Assembly: GCA_027972325.1 (NCBI GenBank)
Contig: JAPMOS010000198.1
Coordinates: 1 to 55,640 of the forward strand
Reading direction: 5' to 3'
DNA length: 55,640 nt
Origin: Paratrimastix pyriformis
Lineage: Eukaryota > Preaxostyla > Paratrimastigidae
Shown: positions 1-10,167 of the stretch, one piece after another
Numbering within the stretch: position 1 is the stretch's first letter
How the letters are laid out: each line of letters begins with the position of its first letter
The notes under the pieces: generated by a model
Seen by the model: the letters and a program-made list of their open reading frames with translations, nothing else
Told to the model about the DNA's origin: nothing
The model's database searches: none
Position numbers and translations under genes: made by a program

Positions 1-91
1 ATGATGATGATGACTGGATGATGATGATGACTGATGATGATGACGATGATGATGATGATGACTGGATGATGATGATGATGATGATGATGAC
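1..91. repeat. ATG/GAT trinucleotide microsatellite
   Basis: The first 91 bases are an imperfect run of ATG/GAT units with a few CTG and ACG interruptions. Read as protein it gives only Met or Asp runs, so it is treated as simple-sequence DNA and not as a gene. Confidence 0.95.
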
Positions 92-1920
92 ACGGGCAGC
101 AGCACGACAGACCCACTTGAAGGGGAGGTGCCGCTTGAAGGTGCAATGCTTCTGGACCTTGATCGGCTTGGGGTCGCGCACCCGGCCGGGGAGGCAGTGG
201 CTGTGTGTCGGCGGCGCTGGTGGTCGTCGGTAGCTGTCGACTCGTTGGCAAGCTCCTGCAGCAGGGGTCGGAGTGCCGTGACCACGGCCTGGTGGTTGAA
301 GGTCTTCGGGGCGTGGCATCTGGTAGAGGTGGAGTGGGCAGACTGGTTAGGACGCCCTGACCCAGGGAAAGCCCTGAGCCACTTTGTTCTGAGTGAATTA
401 ATTTTCTTTCTCCTTCCTTCCTTGTTTCGGGTTTTACGGGCCTGATGGGGATCGGTTTTTGGAAGATGAAGGAGAATCAAATATGATTCGAGACTCTGAG
501 GTGGGGGGGAAGCGCAGAACGGACCCTCCCACTCCTTCGCCTTCATCATCTCTTCTTCTCCTCCTCCCTCCATCTCCTGCTCCTGCTCCTGCTCCTGCCC
601 TGCTCCTCCTCGTCATCAATCATCATCATCGTCTACATCTCCTTCTTTCCGTTCCTGTCCTCCTGGTGCTGTGCATACAGCTGGCTACAAAGCTGCGTGG
701 CGATGGCCGAGACTGGAGCAGGAAAGGGGTCATCGGACTTGGGAGGACCCCTGTGGCTGGTGTGGAGTGCGGGGATGAAGAGGCGGCAGGGGACGCGAAC
801 GGCTGTGGACTCGGAAAAGGGACTTTCCTGGAAGGAAGTGCGTGGGTTGCGAAGAAGAAGGAGGGCAGTGTCAGAAGACCCCGGTACTTGAACAGGGCGT
901 GAAGCGGTGGGGTGGGGTGGGTGGGTGGGTGGGTGGGTGGGTGGGTGGGCAGCATGATATCCCCATAAACGCACTGAAGCACCCGCCCAGGCGGCAACTG
1001 AGAAGTACCCGAAAGGGGAAGGCCAGAAGCACGCAGGGATGGTGACAGACCTGTGGTCATAGTACAGGATCGCGCATCCCCATCCCACCATTTAACCCAC
1101 GCGACACAAGGAACACACGGGTGAAAAACAGACCATCCCCGCTGACATTCTGTCCGCACAACACAAACGTGATCGGCGAAGTGTGGGCATGACATGTGCG
1201 ATGTGACCCGCAAACTGGCGACTGGTGCAAAATGGAACGCCGCGCGCCGGGTCGGGATGCCCGCACACTTCCATGACCGCGCACCTTTGGTGGAGGCCAC
1301 AGACCGTGACGGTTTCGCTCGTCTGGTCATTGGTGGTAGCGTGTTCAACCTCAACGGCACGCAGACTCCAGTTGAAATTCAAATCAAATTATGGGATTCG
1401 CGTTCGTCAGCGCTTGTTTGATCCGCAAACTTGAAACTTACCCAAATATGCTCACTTCGGGAGGAATATCATAGGGTGATCTCTTCGCCAGAAGAAATGT
1501 TTCCGGAGCAAGTGATAACTAGATGCTCTTCGACGAGGGCATTCTCCAGTCCCTCTCTGAAAGTCTCTCCTATTAGTGATCGGATCTTTCGGACTTCAGC
1601 TCGTGTTGCCGGCGGACATCGACCTTTGCTGCCCGATGATCCCGAGGTCGTTGGAGCCCTTGTGGGCAGGGTGCAGAAAGGGTGCCTGCACGAGTGTGTC
1701 ACCCAGGCGAACTCTCCTATTCCAAAGGCCACGCCACACTACCCCCCTTCGAGTGCCCATGAGAACATGGACACTGAAGCCTCACACGGAGACAGAGACA
1801 CAAGTGAGGGAAAGGAAGGGGAACGGAGACGAAGGCAGGGCGGAGAAGGCGAGTGGAATAGACAAAACGAAAACTCAAAGGAGAGAAGTACGGCTTTACG
1901 ACAAACGACAAGTCAAGACC
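92..1920. other. Stretch without a supported gene
   Basis: I see no recognisable protein, RNA gene or element end here. Short open frames exist on both strands, but they are low-complexity or overlap each other and show no family motif. Because a minus-strand gypsy fragment ends at its right border, part of the stretch could be that element's 3' non-coding or LTR sequence, but no second LTR copy is in the window to test this. Confidence 0.5.
908..950 (+). repeat. (GGGT)n G-rich tract
   Basis: A tract of GGGT units with more than eight G-triplets on the plus strand, able in principle to form G-quadruplexes. It has no evident gene context. Confidence 0.9.
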
Positions 1921-2878
1921 CTACCCCTTCCCCTCGCGGCCTTGCGGGCCCGACGGGCTGGCCACGAGGCTTGGGCTGGGGCCGATCCTCCGAACCAGGC
2001 CGGGCATCAGGGTGAGCCGGACGTATTCCTCCACCTGTGCGTTCCCAGCACAGTTCTCGTACGGCTCCCAGGTCTCATCGGCATCGGGATAGCCGAGCCA
2101 ATGCACCAGGAACTCAAGGGCGGGTTGGCGACGGTGACTCCGGACAAACTCCACAAAGAACTCCCCCTTCGCAGCGGCCACCTCACGAAGATCATTCTCG
2201 GACATGTCGCCCTGGAAAAAGCGACGGAGTCGCGAGGCAGCAAAGACAGTCTCGATCCCCGAGACCAGATCACGGAGCCGGTAACTCACAGGCGACTCGC
2301 GAGAGACAACCTGGTACGGCCCACGCCACACCGAAGCAAGCTTGTTGGGCGCAGGCCAAAACCAGGACGAACTCGGCCGGATCATACTCAGCCTTCGGCC
2401 GACGAGCCACGCGCTGGAGATAGGCGCGGCGGCGTCCCTCGTACGCCTTGCGCTCCGCCTCAGCAAAACGGGCGACAACAGTCTGAAGCTGAGCCGAACG
2501 GCGGGCAGCAAAAGCCAAAGGATCATCGGCGAGCACAGAGCGAAAACCCAGCTCTTGCTGAATCGGCAACCGCATCTTGAACCCGTGGACGGCCTCAAAA
2601 GGCTAAAGTCCAGTCACACGGTTCGGGGCGGAATTGATGGCAAAAGAGACAGGCTCGAGGAAAGTATCCCACTCCACATCAGCAGCATGATTGTCAAGCA
2701 AGAGGCTTCGTAAAGCGTCTAAAACGGTCTCGTTTTGCCGCTCCACCAACCCATGACCGGTCGGCGCATGGACCAAAGAGATATGGTGGTCAACCCGAAG
2801 AGATTCCACGACCTGGTGAAAAGCTCCGGACGCAAAGTGCGGGCCGCCATCAGAGCAAATTGAAAGAGGAACCCCATG
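1921..2878 (-). mobile_element. Ty3/gypsy chromovirus fossil, integrase end and chromodomain
   Basis: Read on the minus strand, this holds the middle and end of a retroviral-type integrase core (SDGGPHFAS and VERQNE motifs). An integrase C-terminal stretch and a chromodomain (FLVHWLGYPDADETWEP) follow. A chromodomain after the integrase is the mark of the chromovirus branch of Ty3/gypsy. The fossil is broken in several places and is interrupted by LINE-A; its other flank lies beyond 39231. No LTR was identified. It is the oldest layer of the nest because LINE-A and element Z sit inside it. Confidence 0.85.
2867..2878. repeat. Target-site duplication of LINE-A, left copy
   Basis: AGGAACCCCATG occurs here and again at 39231-39242, directly after the poly(A) tail. 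The two copies bracket about 36 kb and define the insertion of LINE-A (with everything nested in it) into the gypsy integrase. Confidence 0.85.
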
Positions 2879-2918
2879 TCCCCGGCATAAGCCACTCTTC
2901 AAGTTTCTCTCGACGCGT

Positions 2919-3368
2919 TTGTTTTTGAATCGGTCGGTCGCTTTCCTCCTTTTTGCCTTCTGGGTTGGTTTGGGATGGGTCGCCAATTTTGGGACCCGTT
3001 CAGCTGGGCAAGAAGCTCAGTCTGAGATCTCGACCAAGAAGGTCGATGAAGAGGAATGGATTTGGAAGGCGGCTGATGGAATTCTACGTATGATTATTGA
3101 GAATTGTTGGGAACTTTTTGGCCGAATGATATCGAAACGTGGAGAAGCTTCCATGGAATCGGGGAGTCTCAGCATTAGATCTTGGCTGGAGTGGATTGCT
3201 ATTGGCTCTGTGAGAACAACTATTGTTATTTTTATTTATGAAACTGCTATTCGAGGGTTCAGTGACTCTCTGCGACACCGCGTCTGTGTATCATCACTAT
3301 GCACGGTGTTGGATCGGTTCAAGGAAGGTGTGTCTTCTGGATTCCTCATAAAAATGTTGCTGGGGAAG
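2919..3368 (+). CDS. LINE-A ORF1, N-terminal part
   Basis: An open frame from near the LINE 5' end to the LINE-C insertion site. It has two hydrophobic stretches: AFLLFAFWVGLGWVANFG near the start, and a Trp/Ile-rich one ending TTIVIFIYETAI. These could be membrane segments, which is unusual for a LINE ORF1. The frame opens on a TTG, and no in-frame ATG precedes LRMIIENC, so the true start is uncertain. The frame runs on at 14572 after LINE-C. Confidence 0.55.
3359..3368. repeat. Target-site duplication of LINE-C, left copy
   Basis: GCTGGGGAAG occurs here beside the (TG)n tail and again at 14562-14571 beside the 5' end of minus-strand LINE-C. This fixes both ends of that insertion. Confidence 0.85.
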
Positions 3369-3546
3369 TGTGTGTGTGTGTGTGATACTTCCCAGCTTTC
3401 GCCGGGTCCGTGCTCGGGCCGAAGCCCGCGGGTACATGAACCCCCCGGTCCGCCCTCCCCGCGAGATAAACTCGCAGGATGGGACGTCCCAAGAGGCCCA
3501 TGGGTCGGCTACCGTCCCCGAGGGACGGTCACCGCCGACCCCCGGA
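3369..3546 (-). other. LINE-C 3' UTR and (CA)n tail
   Basis: The short 3' UTR contains GC-rich self-complementary pieces (a GACCGTCCC...GGGACGGT pair and CCCGCGGGCTTCGGCCCG) and ends GGGAAGTATC followed by (CA)n. The same pieces recur at the end of LINE-B (36961-37147), which suggests a conserved RNA structure read by the reverse transcriptase. Confidence 0.7.
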
Positions 3547-5013
3547 CTACGTCTCCTCGTTCATCCCTTCTTCATTTTTCTCGTTCTTCTTTCGTTGCAT
3601 GATCGCCAGCAGCATGGTTTTGCGGAGTGCACCAATTTCGCTCCCAATCTCCTTTTGGGTGTCTTCATCCACAATCCCCAACTCTGCTGCCAGTCTGCAA
3701 TCATTCGCGTACATCTCTCGAAATCCGCACCGCCTCCGAAGTCTTCCCGCAACTTTCCGCACCACCCCCTCTGAGATCCCCCTCCAGTTGTGGAGCACCT
3801 CGCCCTCCTTCGGACGCCCCTCGTAGTCAGCCTCCACCTTCCGCGCACCCGCCTCTTTCCGAAGCATATTCTCCAAAGCCCACAACGGGGCAGGATCCAT
3901 CGGAAATCTCTCCCGGGCCCTCTGGTTCTCAAAGAGCAGGATGCCCACGTCGAACGGGGCCTTCCCCGCACCTTTCTCCCCTGTCCGCCAGAAGCTCGGC
4001 AGCCAGAAGCCGAAACCCCCTTCCTCAATGATAAACAGCTCCTTCAATCGCATGTCCCCCCTCAAGGCCAATCCGACGCCATGCTGCGCCTCCATTCCCT
4101 GCACCGGCCGCGTCCGGTTGGGCTTACCCACCCCGTACGGGACGATTGCGATGCATCGGAAGGCTCTCTTCCCAGCTCTTCCCATTGGACTCTCTGCCCA
4201 ATCGCCAATTGCCTTAAATAATCGGTCCATCTCTTCCTGGGGGTTGTACTCCGGGTTGGCAAAGATGAGGAGGTCACGATTCTCCTTGAACAGCCCATAT
4301 CCATCCAGTCTTCCACCCAAAAAACAATCATCTTTGCTGGGTGTTCTGAATTCGGGGAAGCTCAAATCGGCATTCCCAGGATGCGAGAATGCCATCGTTG
4401 TCAAACTGCCTGCTTGTCTGAGCAGAGAGGACACCACGTGGGGGGTCGTCCACTGGTTTCGCAGGGTGCTCTTGTGGGTCTGCCCTTCTGCCATCTCCGT
4501 GCTCACTCCATCCGCGTACCGATCGCACAGGTTCGCCACTTCTGTTGAAAATGTTTCCCAGAAGCTGTCCCAGGTTCGGGCGCGGTACCAGCGCCCCCGC
4601 GATCGCTCGATGAGCTCCCAGAGTCTGTCCATCGCTATCTGCTTACCTCTCACCTGCACACTTTGGCCCATAGGCTCCACCCATTTTTCTTGGAGCAATT
4701 GTTCTGCATCTTCTGCTCCTTCCCCCTTGTCCAGCCACGCGATCAGTTTGATCGCATTGGCACCACTCCACCTTTCCACGACGCTGCCCATCATCGCCGG
4801 GCACTCGAAAACCAAATGGTTCGTATAGTCTCTCGCCCCACACCAACATTTCCCATCCCCTTCACCATTGATGTAGAATCTGATGTTGGCCGTGATGTAA
4901 CGCTGCAAGATTGCCATCATGGCCAGTCTACCCGACATTTCACACCGCATGGTCTGCGTATTTATTCCGCCATTTCCGTCTGAGCATTGATGACCACTAG
5001 TGCATTCTTGCAC
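3547..5013 (-). CDS. LINE-C ORF2 C-terminus: zinc knuckle plus Dam-like methyltransferase domain
   Basis: A 488-residue open stretch. Near residues 55-75 is a CWCG...H....C zinc knuckle typical of LINE ORF2 tails. From about residue 150 a second domain begins: a Trp-rich lead, WTTPHVVSSLL, an HPGNAD segment, LLIFANPEYN (NPEY codons at 4246-4257), a FRCIAIVPYG strand, and a closing block GFWLPSF...APFDVGILLFEN. This order (W-TP start, N-P-x-Y catalytic-type motif, then P-x-x strand, then APF...vvF end) is that of phage Dam-type N6-adenine methyltransferases. NPEY in place of NPPY is a departure, so enzymatic activity is uncertain. The frame is intact here and ends with its own stop, giving the best preserved copy along with the LINE-A one. 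Confidence 0.65.
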   Translation of the reverse strand: MQECTSGHQCSDGNGGINTQTMRCEMSGRLAMMAILQRYITANIRFYINGEGDGKCWCGARDYTNHLVFECPAMMGSVVERWSGANAIKLIAWLDKGEGAEDAEQLLQEKWVEPMGQSVQVRGKQIAMDRLWELIERSRGRWYRARTWDSFWETFSTEVANLCDRYADGVSTEMAEGQTHKSTLRNQWTTPHVVSSLLRQAGSLTTMAFSHPGNADLSFPEFRTPSKDDCFLGGRLDGYGLFKENRDLLIFANPEYNPQEEMDRLFKAIGDWAESPMGRAGKRAFRCIAIVPYGVGKPNRTRPVQGMEAQHGVGLALRGDMRLKELFIIEEGGFGFWLPSFWRTGEKGAGKAPFDVGILLFENQRARERFPMDPAPLWALENMLRKEAGARKVEADYEGRPKEGEVLHNWRGISEGVVRKVAGRLRRRCGFREMYANDCRLAAELGIVDEDTQKEIGSEIGALRKTMLLAIMQRKKNEKNEEGMNEET

Positions 5014-5149
5014 TTCTGGCTGTCCTGAAGATGCGCCCTTTGCGGCCCCACTCTTTTAGGTTTTCACGAAAATCTCCTCCACCGTCTTTCCATCGCTCCG
5101 CCGGACAAGCCGAAATCCCCAGGTCTGCTCTTGCGGCTCCTTGGTGCTC

Positions 5150-5640
5150 TCCAGTTTTATACTCTGGCCTGCAATCTTGTCCGCCAACCTATTCCCTCCG
5201 CATCCAGCGATGCCCCTGTCTCCTGGTGCCCTTTACCCAAACCAGCCTGACCTCGCCCCTATGTTCCTCCAAGATTCGTTGGCCCTCCGAAGAAGACCCT
5301 CAGCCTTCGACTCGATTAGGTCGGTCGGCGTCCAGTCTCCTCATCAGCCCTTCCACCCATCCCTTTGCCACCTTGCTGTCCGTGCGCACCTCCACGTTTG
5401 CATCCTGTCCCACCCTGATGGCCTCCAGGATGGCCTCAAGCTCTGCCTCATTGTTTGTTTGCCCCTGCCCGTGCACCTTCTTCCAACCCGCACTGCCAGC
5501 ACCCCGTTGGGCAGCTGCCCACCACCGCCAGTGCCGCTCGCCGGTCCTTCTTCCTGGATGCACTACCGTCCGTATAGAATGTCCGCCACTTGAGTTCGGG
5601 CCTCTACCCGCACTTCCACCTCGTCGCATTCCGCTCGCAG
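5150..5640 (-). CDS. LINE-C RNase H domain (broken)
   Basis: Contains NNEAELEAILEAI, VRTDSKVAKGW and VRLVWVKG in the order expected of an RNase H type I domain with the acidic D-E-D residues. The first acidic block lies in a different frame from the rest, so the copy is frameshifted. RNase H after the reverse transcriptase places the element near the I/Ingi/Tad side of APE-type LINEs. Confidence 0.7.
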
Positions 5641-6062
5641 CGCCTCCATTCTGCTCCTCATGCCGCCATCTTTGTTTCCCTCCTGTCAGGCGCCCCTTGT
5701 TGCATTCGTCGTCCCACTGCCCCTACCTTCTCTTTACCCTCCTGTCGCCCTGCGTCTTTCTCCGACACGTCGCCGGCACCACCACCGAGAGCTTCCCACT
5801 CTGCCCCAAAGCCAACTTGGTCTGCTTCTTCTTTGCTTCTCCAGTCTTGCAGCCGGCTCCATTGACCTTGTCCTCGCCATTCCTCTGCTTCAATGCCCTC
5901 CTCGCTCTCTCCATCCTTTTCTTCCTCCGCCTCTTCCTCTCTAATCCGCCTCGCCAGCTTCACGTATTCCGTCTCCACTCTGTTCCCCAGACGCAGATCC
6001 GCTCCATGATGGCTTTGACATACTGTGGCTTCCTGCCCTTCCACTGGAACCTACCCCCACGA

Positions 6063-7860
6063 TCAGGTCTGCCACGCTCCTGATCCCTCCTCATCAGTGT
6101 TTGTCTGTGTTGCTTGGTGATCCTGTGCGGGCTTGCCATTCCTCCAGTGTTGTTGGCATCCCATACCCCTGCTCCTCTTCAGCTCCTCGCCCTCCCTGAG
6201 AATGGCCAGATCATTCCTGGACATGACCTGCAGCATCCCCGAGAGGATGCCAGGCATCTTCTCCTTTCCGTGGAGCCTTACCCACTTACCCGGGTCATCC
6301 AGCAGGGGTTCACTTGTGGTCCACAACTTCTGAAGAAGTGCAATCTCCTCACGGAGCATCACCCCACATCCTTGCTCATCCGCCACTCTCCCCAACAACT
6401 GTGTCAGCACCATCATATCATGCACATCCACCGGGTCCTTCAGGCCCATGCCCCTTCATCCTCCGGGAAGAAAAGCACCTCCGCCGGATCGCACTTCCCC
6501 AGACAGCCACCAATCTCCCTAAAGACCCTCGCATATCTTTGCCGTAGGATCTCCAAGTCCTTCTTGGCATGGGGCACTGTCTGGCCGTGTACTGGAGGCA
6601 CGTCGACACGCACTCGTTGATCATCTGCACCATCAACCTCGGGGACCTTCTTGTCCATCAGCCTGTGCAGCCTCCCGCACATTTTCTGGATGACCTTCTC
6701 CGTGTTGACCTTCATGTTCATCTCCTCGTCTATCCAAATCCCCAGGTATCGGATGGCCCCACCCTTCTGCTGGACCTTGATGACCCGACCCTCACCCAAG
6801 TCCAGGTCCGTCTTGCTCTTCACCCCCACACAGGTAGTCACACTTGGTCCACGACAGCTGCATGCCCGCCTCCTCCACCTTCCGTCTCACTGTGTTGACC
6901 AACCGGACCATCTGCTCCTTGGTTCGAGTGACCAGCATAACATCGTCAGCAAAGGCAAGGACTTTCACCTTCCTCCCACTATCCAGGATATACCCACCTT
7001 CCTGCTTTCGCACCTCTGCCAGCACTTCCTCCATGAATGAGATAAAGTGCAGACACGAAAGCGGGTCCCCCTGGCTGATACCCCTTTCTATGTCATAGCT
7101 CTCTGTCAGTCCGTACCCTGTGATCACTCTCGCCTTCCTTCCCTCGTACAGACTATCTACGTACCTGATGAATGCCTCCTCAACCCCATCCGTCTCAACC
7201 CTCCTCAGTGCGTCCATGTCCACCGTGTCGTATGCTTTTTATGTCCAATGAGCACATATGGAACTCTCGACCTCCCATAATTTTCGAGTCAGTGAGCACT
7301 CCCATAATCTCTGCGATTGGGGTCTCAATCCTCCGACCCTCAAGAATCCAAACTGCTCCGCCCCAAACACTTGCTTCTCTACGCACCAGTCTTGAAACCG
7401 CGACGCCACCACCACCTGCAGCCCCTTCAGAAAAACTTGGATCAAAGTGATCGGTCTCCTTCCTGCCGGGTCCCCCGGGTGCTCCGTCTGCGATTTCGTG
7501 GCCATAAACACCGAGCTAATCTTGAGCTCCTGCGGCACCTCACTCTTTTCCAGCATCTCATTATATCTCCTTCTCATCCACTCCTTGATCTCATCCTGAC
7601 AGGCGTGAATCATCTCCGCCGTCACCCCGTCCGGGCCCGCTGCCTTGCCATCTGGGAGTGCTCCCAGGATCGTTTCAACGTCATGCATGGTGGGGGCCAT
7701 GATGACCCTCTCCTCCTGAGACCTTCCCACCGGTGCCTGCTTCATTCCGCCCATCGGCATCACTCTCCTTGCCAGGTCCGCCATGAATTCTCCATCCCTC
7801 TTCACCAATTCTGGATCTGTCACCACCTTATCCACCTTGCCTTCACTTTTGTGGCATACG
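6063..7860 (-). CDS. LINE-C reverse transcriptase (broken)
   Basis: Covers the RT fingers and palm: GKAAGPDGVTAEM, RRPITLIQVFLK, AEQFGFLR, GISQGDPLSC and AFADDVMLVT (FADD at 6942-6953), then the thumb with YLGIWIDE. At least three frame changes interrupt it, including one in the segment before the catalytic palm. The residues that define LINE RTs are all recognisable. Confidence 0.85.
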
Positions 7861-8229
7861 CCGTGACGGGCGCCACCCCGTCAGTCATTATGCCCTTATA
7901 TATCCGTTTGCGTTTTCCTCCAACGCCCTGTCCCGCTTCTTGTAGTGCATGCTTCATCTTTGCCAATTGGCGCTGCATCTCCTCCTCCTTTCCGAGTCCT
8001 CTCCTCCACCGCCCTCCGCCGCAGCTTCCTCATGCGGTGGGGCTCGTAGTCCCGATCCGTATTTGTAACCTCCCGGTACCCAAACACATGCCCCGCCGTT
8101 TCCTCAGGATCCGACCCATCTGTTCGAATGACAGCTCCTCCCCTTCCCCGATGCCTTTCGAATCATCTCCGCCACCTTCCTCCTATATGAGCCCATCTTC
8201 CACCAACACATCATACTTTCTCCCTTTTT

Positions 8230-9264
8230 CACGCAGCAACGCGTCCAAGTCCGACCTGGACGGGCAAATGGCCACCTTCCTCCTTGTCGTCCCCGCCCAT
8301 GCCGGCAGCATGTTCCTCGTCAGTCACGACCATGTGATGGTCTGTAACTTCGCTCCACTGTATCTCCTCATTTCTCCATACCCATAGGTTATCGAGCATC
8401 CTTGCCATCGTCCTTGCGTTGCGAGGCAAAGGTCCAACCGAGCCACCCCTTTCATCCCCGGCTGCTTGTCCTTCCTCTGCATCCCCCCCTTCTTGTTCCG
8501 CACAAACGTGATCTCATTCTCCTTGCCTACCATCTTCGCCGAGTCATACAGTCCCAACTTCTCATGCTCTCCGACTTCCTTGGCCCAGCTATTCGCATCC
8601 GTGTACACCACCACCCCTTCCCTCTGCCGCCCTCCGCCATGCACTCATCCAGCCTTTCAATAATCACCTTCCTGACCCTCTCCTTGTCATCTCCATCCCC
8701 AGTCGGATAGTACATATTCACCAGCCGGAGGTTGGTCTTTCCTCCGACCAGTCCATGTACATCAAATAGCCCGGCAGGACCTCCATGACACGACGCACCG
8801 CCATCTGCAGGGTCCGTCTATATCCTATCACCCCCCCTTGGGGTGACGCTCCACCGCATTCTCCACCACCGAACTCCTCCACCGCCATCCCTCATCCACT
8901 TCTCCAACTGCTCCTTATTCGCCTTCGTCCCCTTTGTTTCTTGCAACAGGGCAATGTCTACCCGTCCTACCCGCAACAGGTCCGCCACATTACTTCGCTT
9001 CCACTCTGACCCAAGTCCTCGCACATTCCACCCTGCCACCCGCATCCTGTCCTCCTCCTTCATCGGCAACCCCGCCCTCAGGTTGGCCTCCTTCCCCAAC
9101 CACTTCCACCCCCGAAACTCCTCCTCCTCCGCCTTCACGTCATCCCCCTCAATATCCAACATTTTTGCTTTTTGCCTCCTCTTCCTTTGTGCATCCTTCT
9201 TCCCCTCCCTTGCCTTCCTGCTCATCCCATCCCCAGGTCGCCGACTCACTTCCGGATACGACAC
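8230..9264 (-). CDS. LINE-C AP-endonuclease domain (broken)
   Basis: An N-terminal basic, Lys/Arg-rich linker (KDAQRKRRQKAKML) is followed by VAGWNVRGLG, ALLQETKG, an NMYYPTGDG block and VTDHHMVVTD. These are the ordered motifs of an APE-type LINE endonuclease: the N, the QE metal ligand and the final DH. Several small indels shift the frame within it. Confidence 0.8.
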
Positions 9265-9439
9265 GCCCGCTACCAGGACCTGCTCCTCCTGTCCTTCAGG
9301 CTTCCGCCTTGTCTGCTCCCCGCCCTGTCATCCCTTGACTCTCTTCCTCACCGCACACGATACTTTCTGCAGTCTCCTCTGCAGCTCCCCCCCCAAATGC
9401 TGGCCCTCCCGGACCTTTGCATCCGCGACCCCATTCCAG

Positions 9440-10167
9440 CTTCAGCCACGTACACGAAAACATCCCCATGCATAATCTCGCACCTCCACCTCACACCACA
9501 CTGTCATTGAACCTCCACCACGCCCCATCAATCCTTTTCAGTGCCACCCAATGACGCCCCCGCCCCTTCTTCCACAGAATTCCGCCTCCGCTTCCAGGTG
9601 GTAGCTTGTCCCGAGTACGTCTACTATGTCCGGCTGCACTTTCCACTGCGTCTGATCCGCCCCTACCCTCTGGTTCCGAACCACCTGCACCACCAGGACA
9701 CTCTCCCTTCTATCGCACGCTCATCCCGTGCATGCCACTGGTCCCCACCACACACCGGACACTTCTTCATGACACGGTCATCTGCCATCACTACCCTCCT
9801 TACCGCCTCATTCATACTGTCCCCGTCCCTCATCAGACGCACAAACAAGCACTCCCGCGCCCTCTCTCTGCCAACACTTTCACATCCGCATTCCACACAC
9901 ACGTCCACCACCCTCATCCTGACTCCCACCGGGATCCGCGCCCTTTCAGCAGCTCAATCACAGCCACCCCGCTTCTCCATCCTGCGTCTCGTCCAGTCCC
10001 TCCGTCCCCTCTTCCAAATCCCTTCTTCTCCATCAGGGTCCCCACCGACACCTCTGACCACATCAAACAGCGGATCTGCCCCACCAACCGCCTCCGCCGC
10101 CTGCAACCCGGCGCTCAACCAACACCTGTGTCCAGTCGTGTTGGCGATGCCACGATATTGCTCGACG
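9440..10167 (-). CDS. LINE-C ubiquitin-specific-protease-like (C19) domain
   Basis: On the minus strand, TTGHRCWLSAGLQAAEA matches the USP Cys box (Cys codon 10122-10124). A CPVCGGDQWHA zinc-ribbon half follows. Then GRHWVALKR (His codon 9551-9553) and WWRFNDSVV resemble the USP His box with its Asp/Asn, closing with HGDVFVYV where USPs have a Y-x-L-F-Y strand. X1 is inserted just upstream of the Cys box (duplication 10155-10167). The region is frameshifted. The assignment rests on motif order shared with LINE-A and LINE-B, not on a database match. Confidence 0.6.

Noticed and set aside
18-233. Met/Asp-run open frame at the left edge
   Set aside because: It is a translation of the ATG/GAT microsatellite and not a protein gene.
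1576-2580. 334-codon plus-strand open frame
   Set aside because: It lies opposite the gypsy integrase/chromodomain reading, has no motif, and is explained by GC-rich antisense openness.
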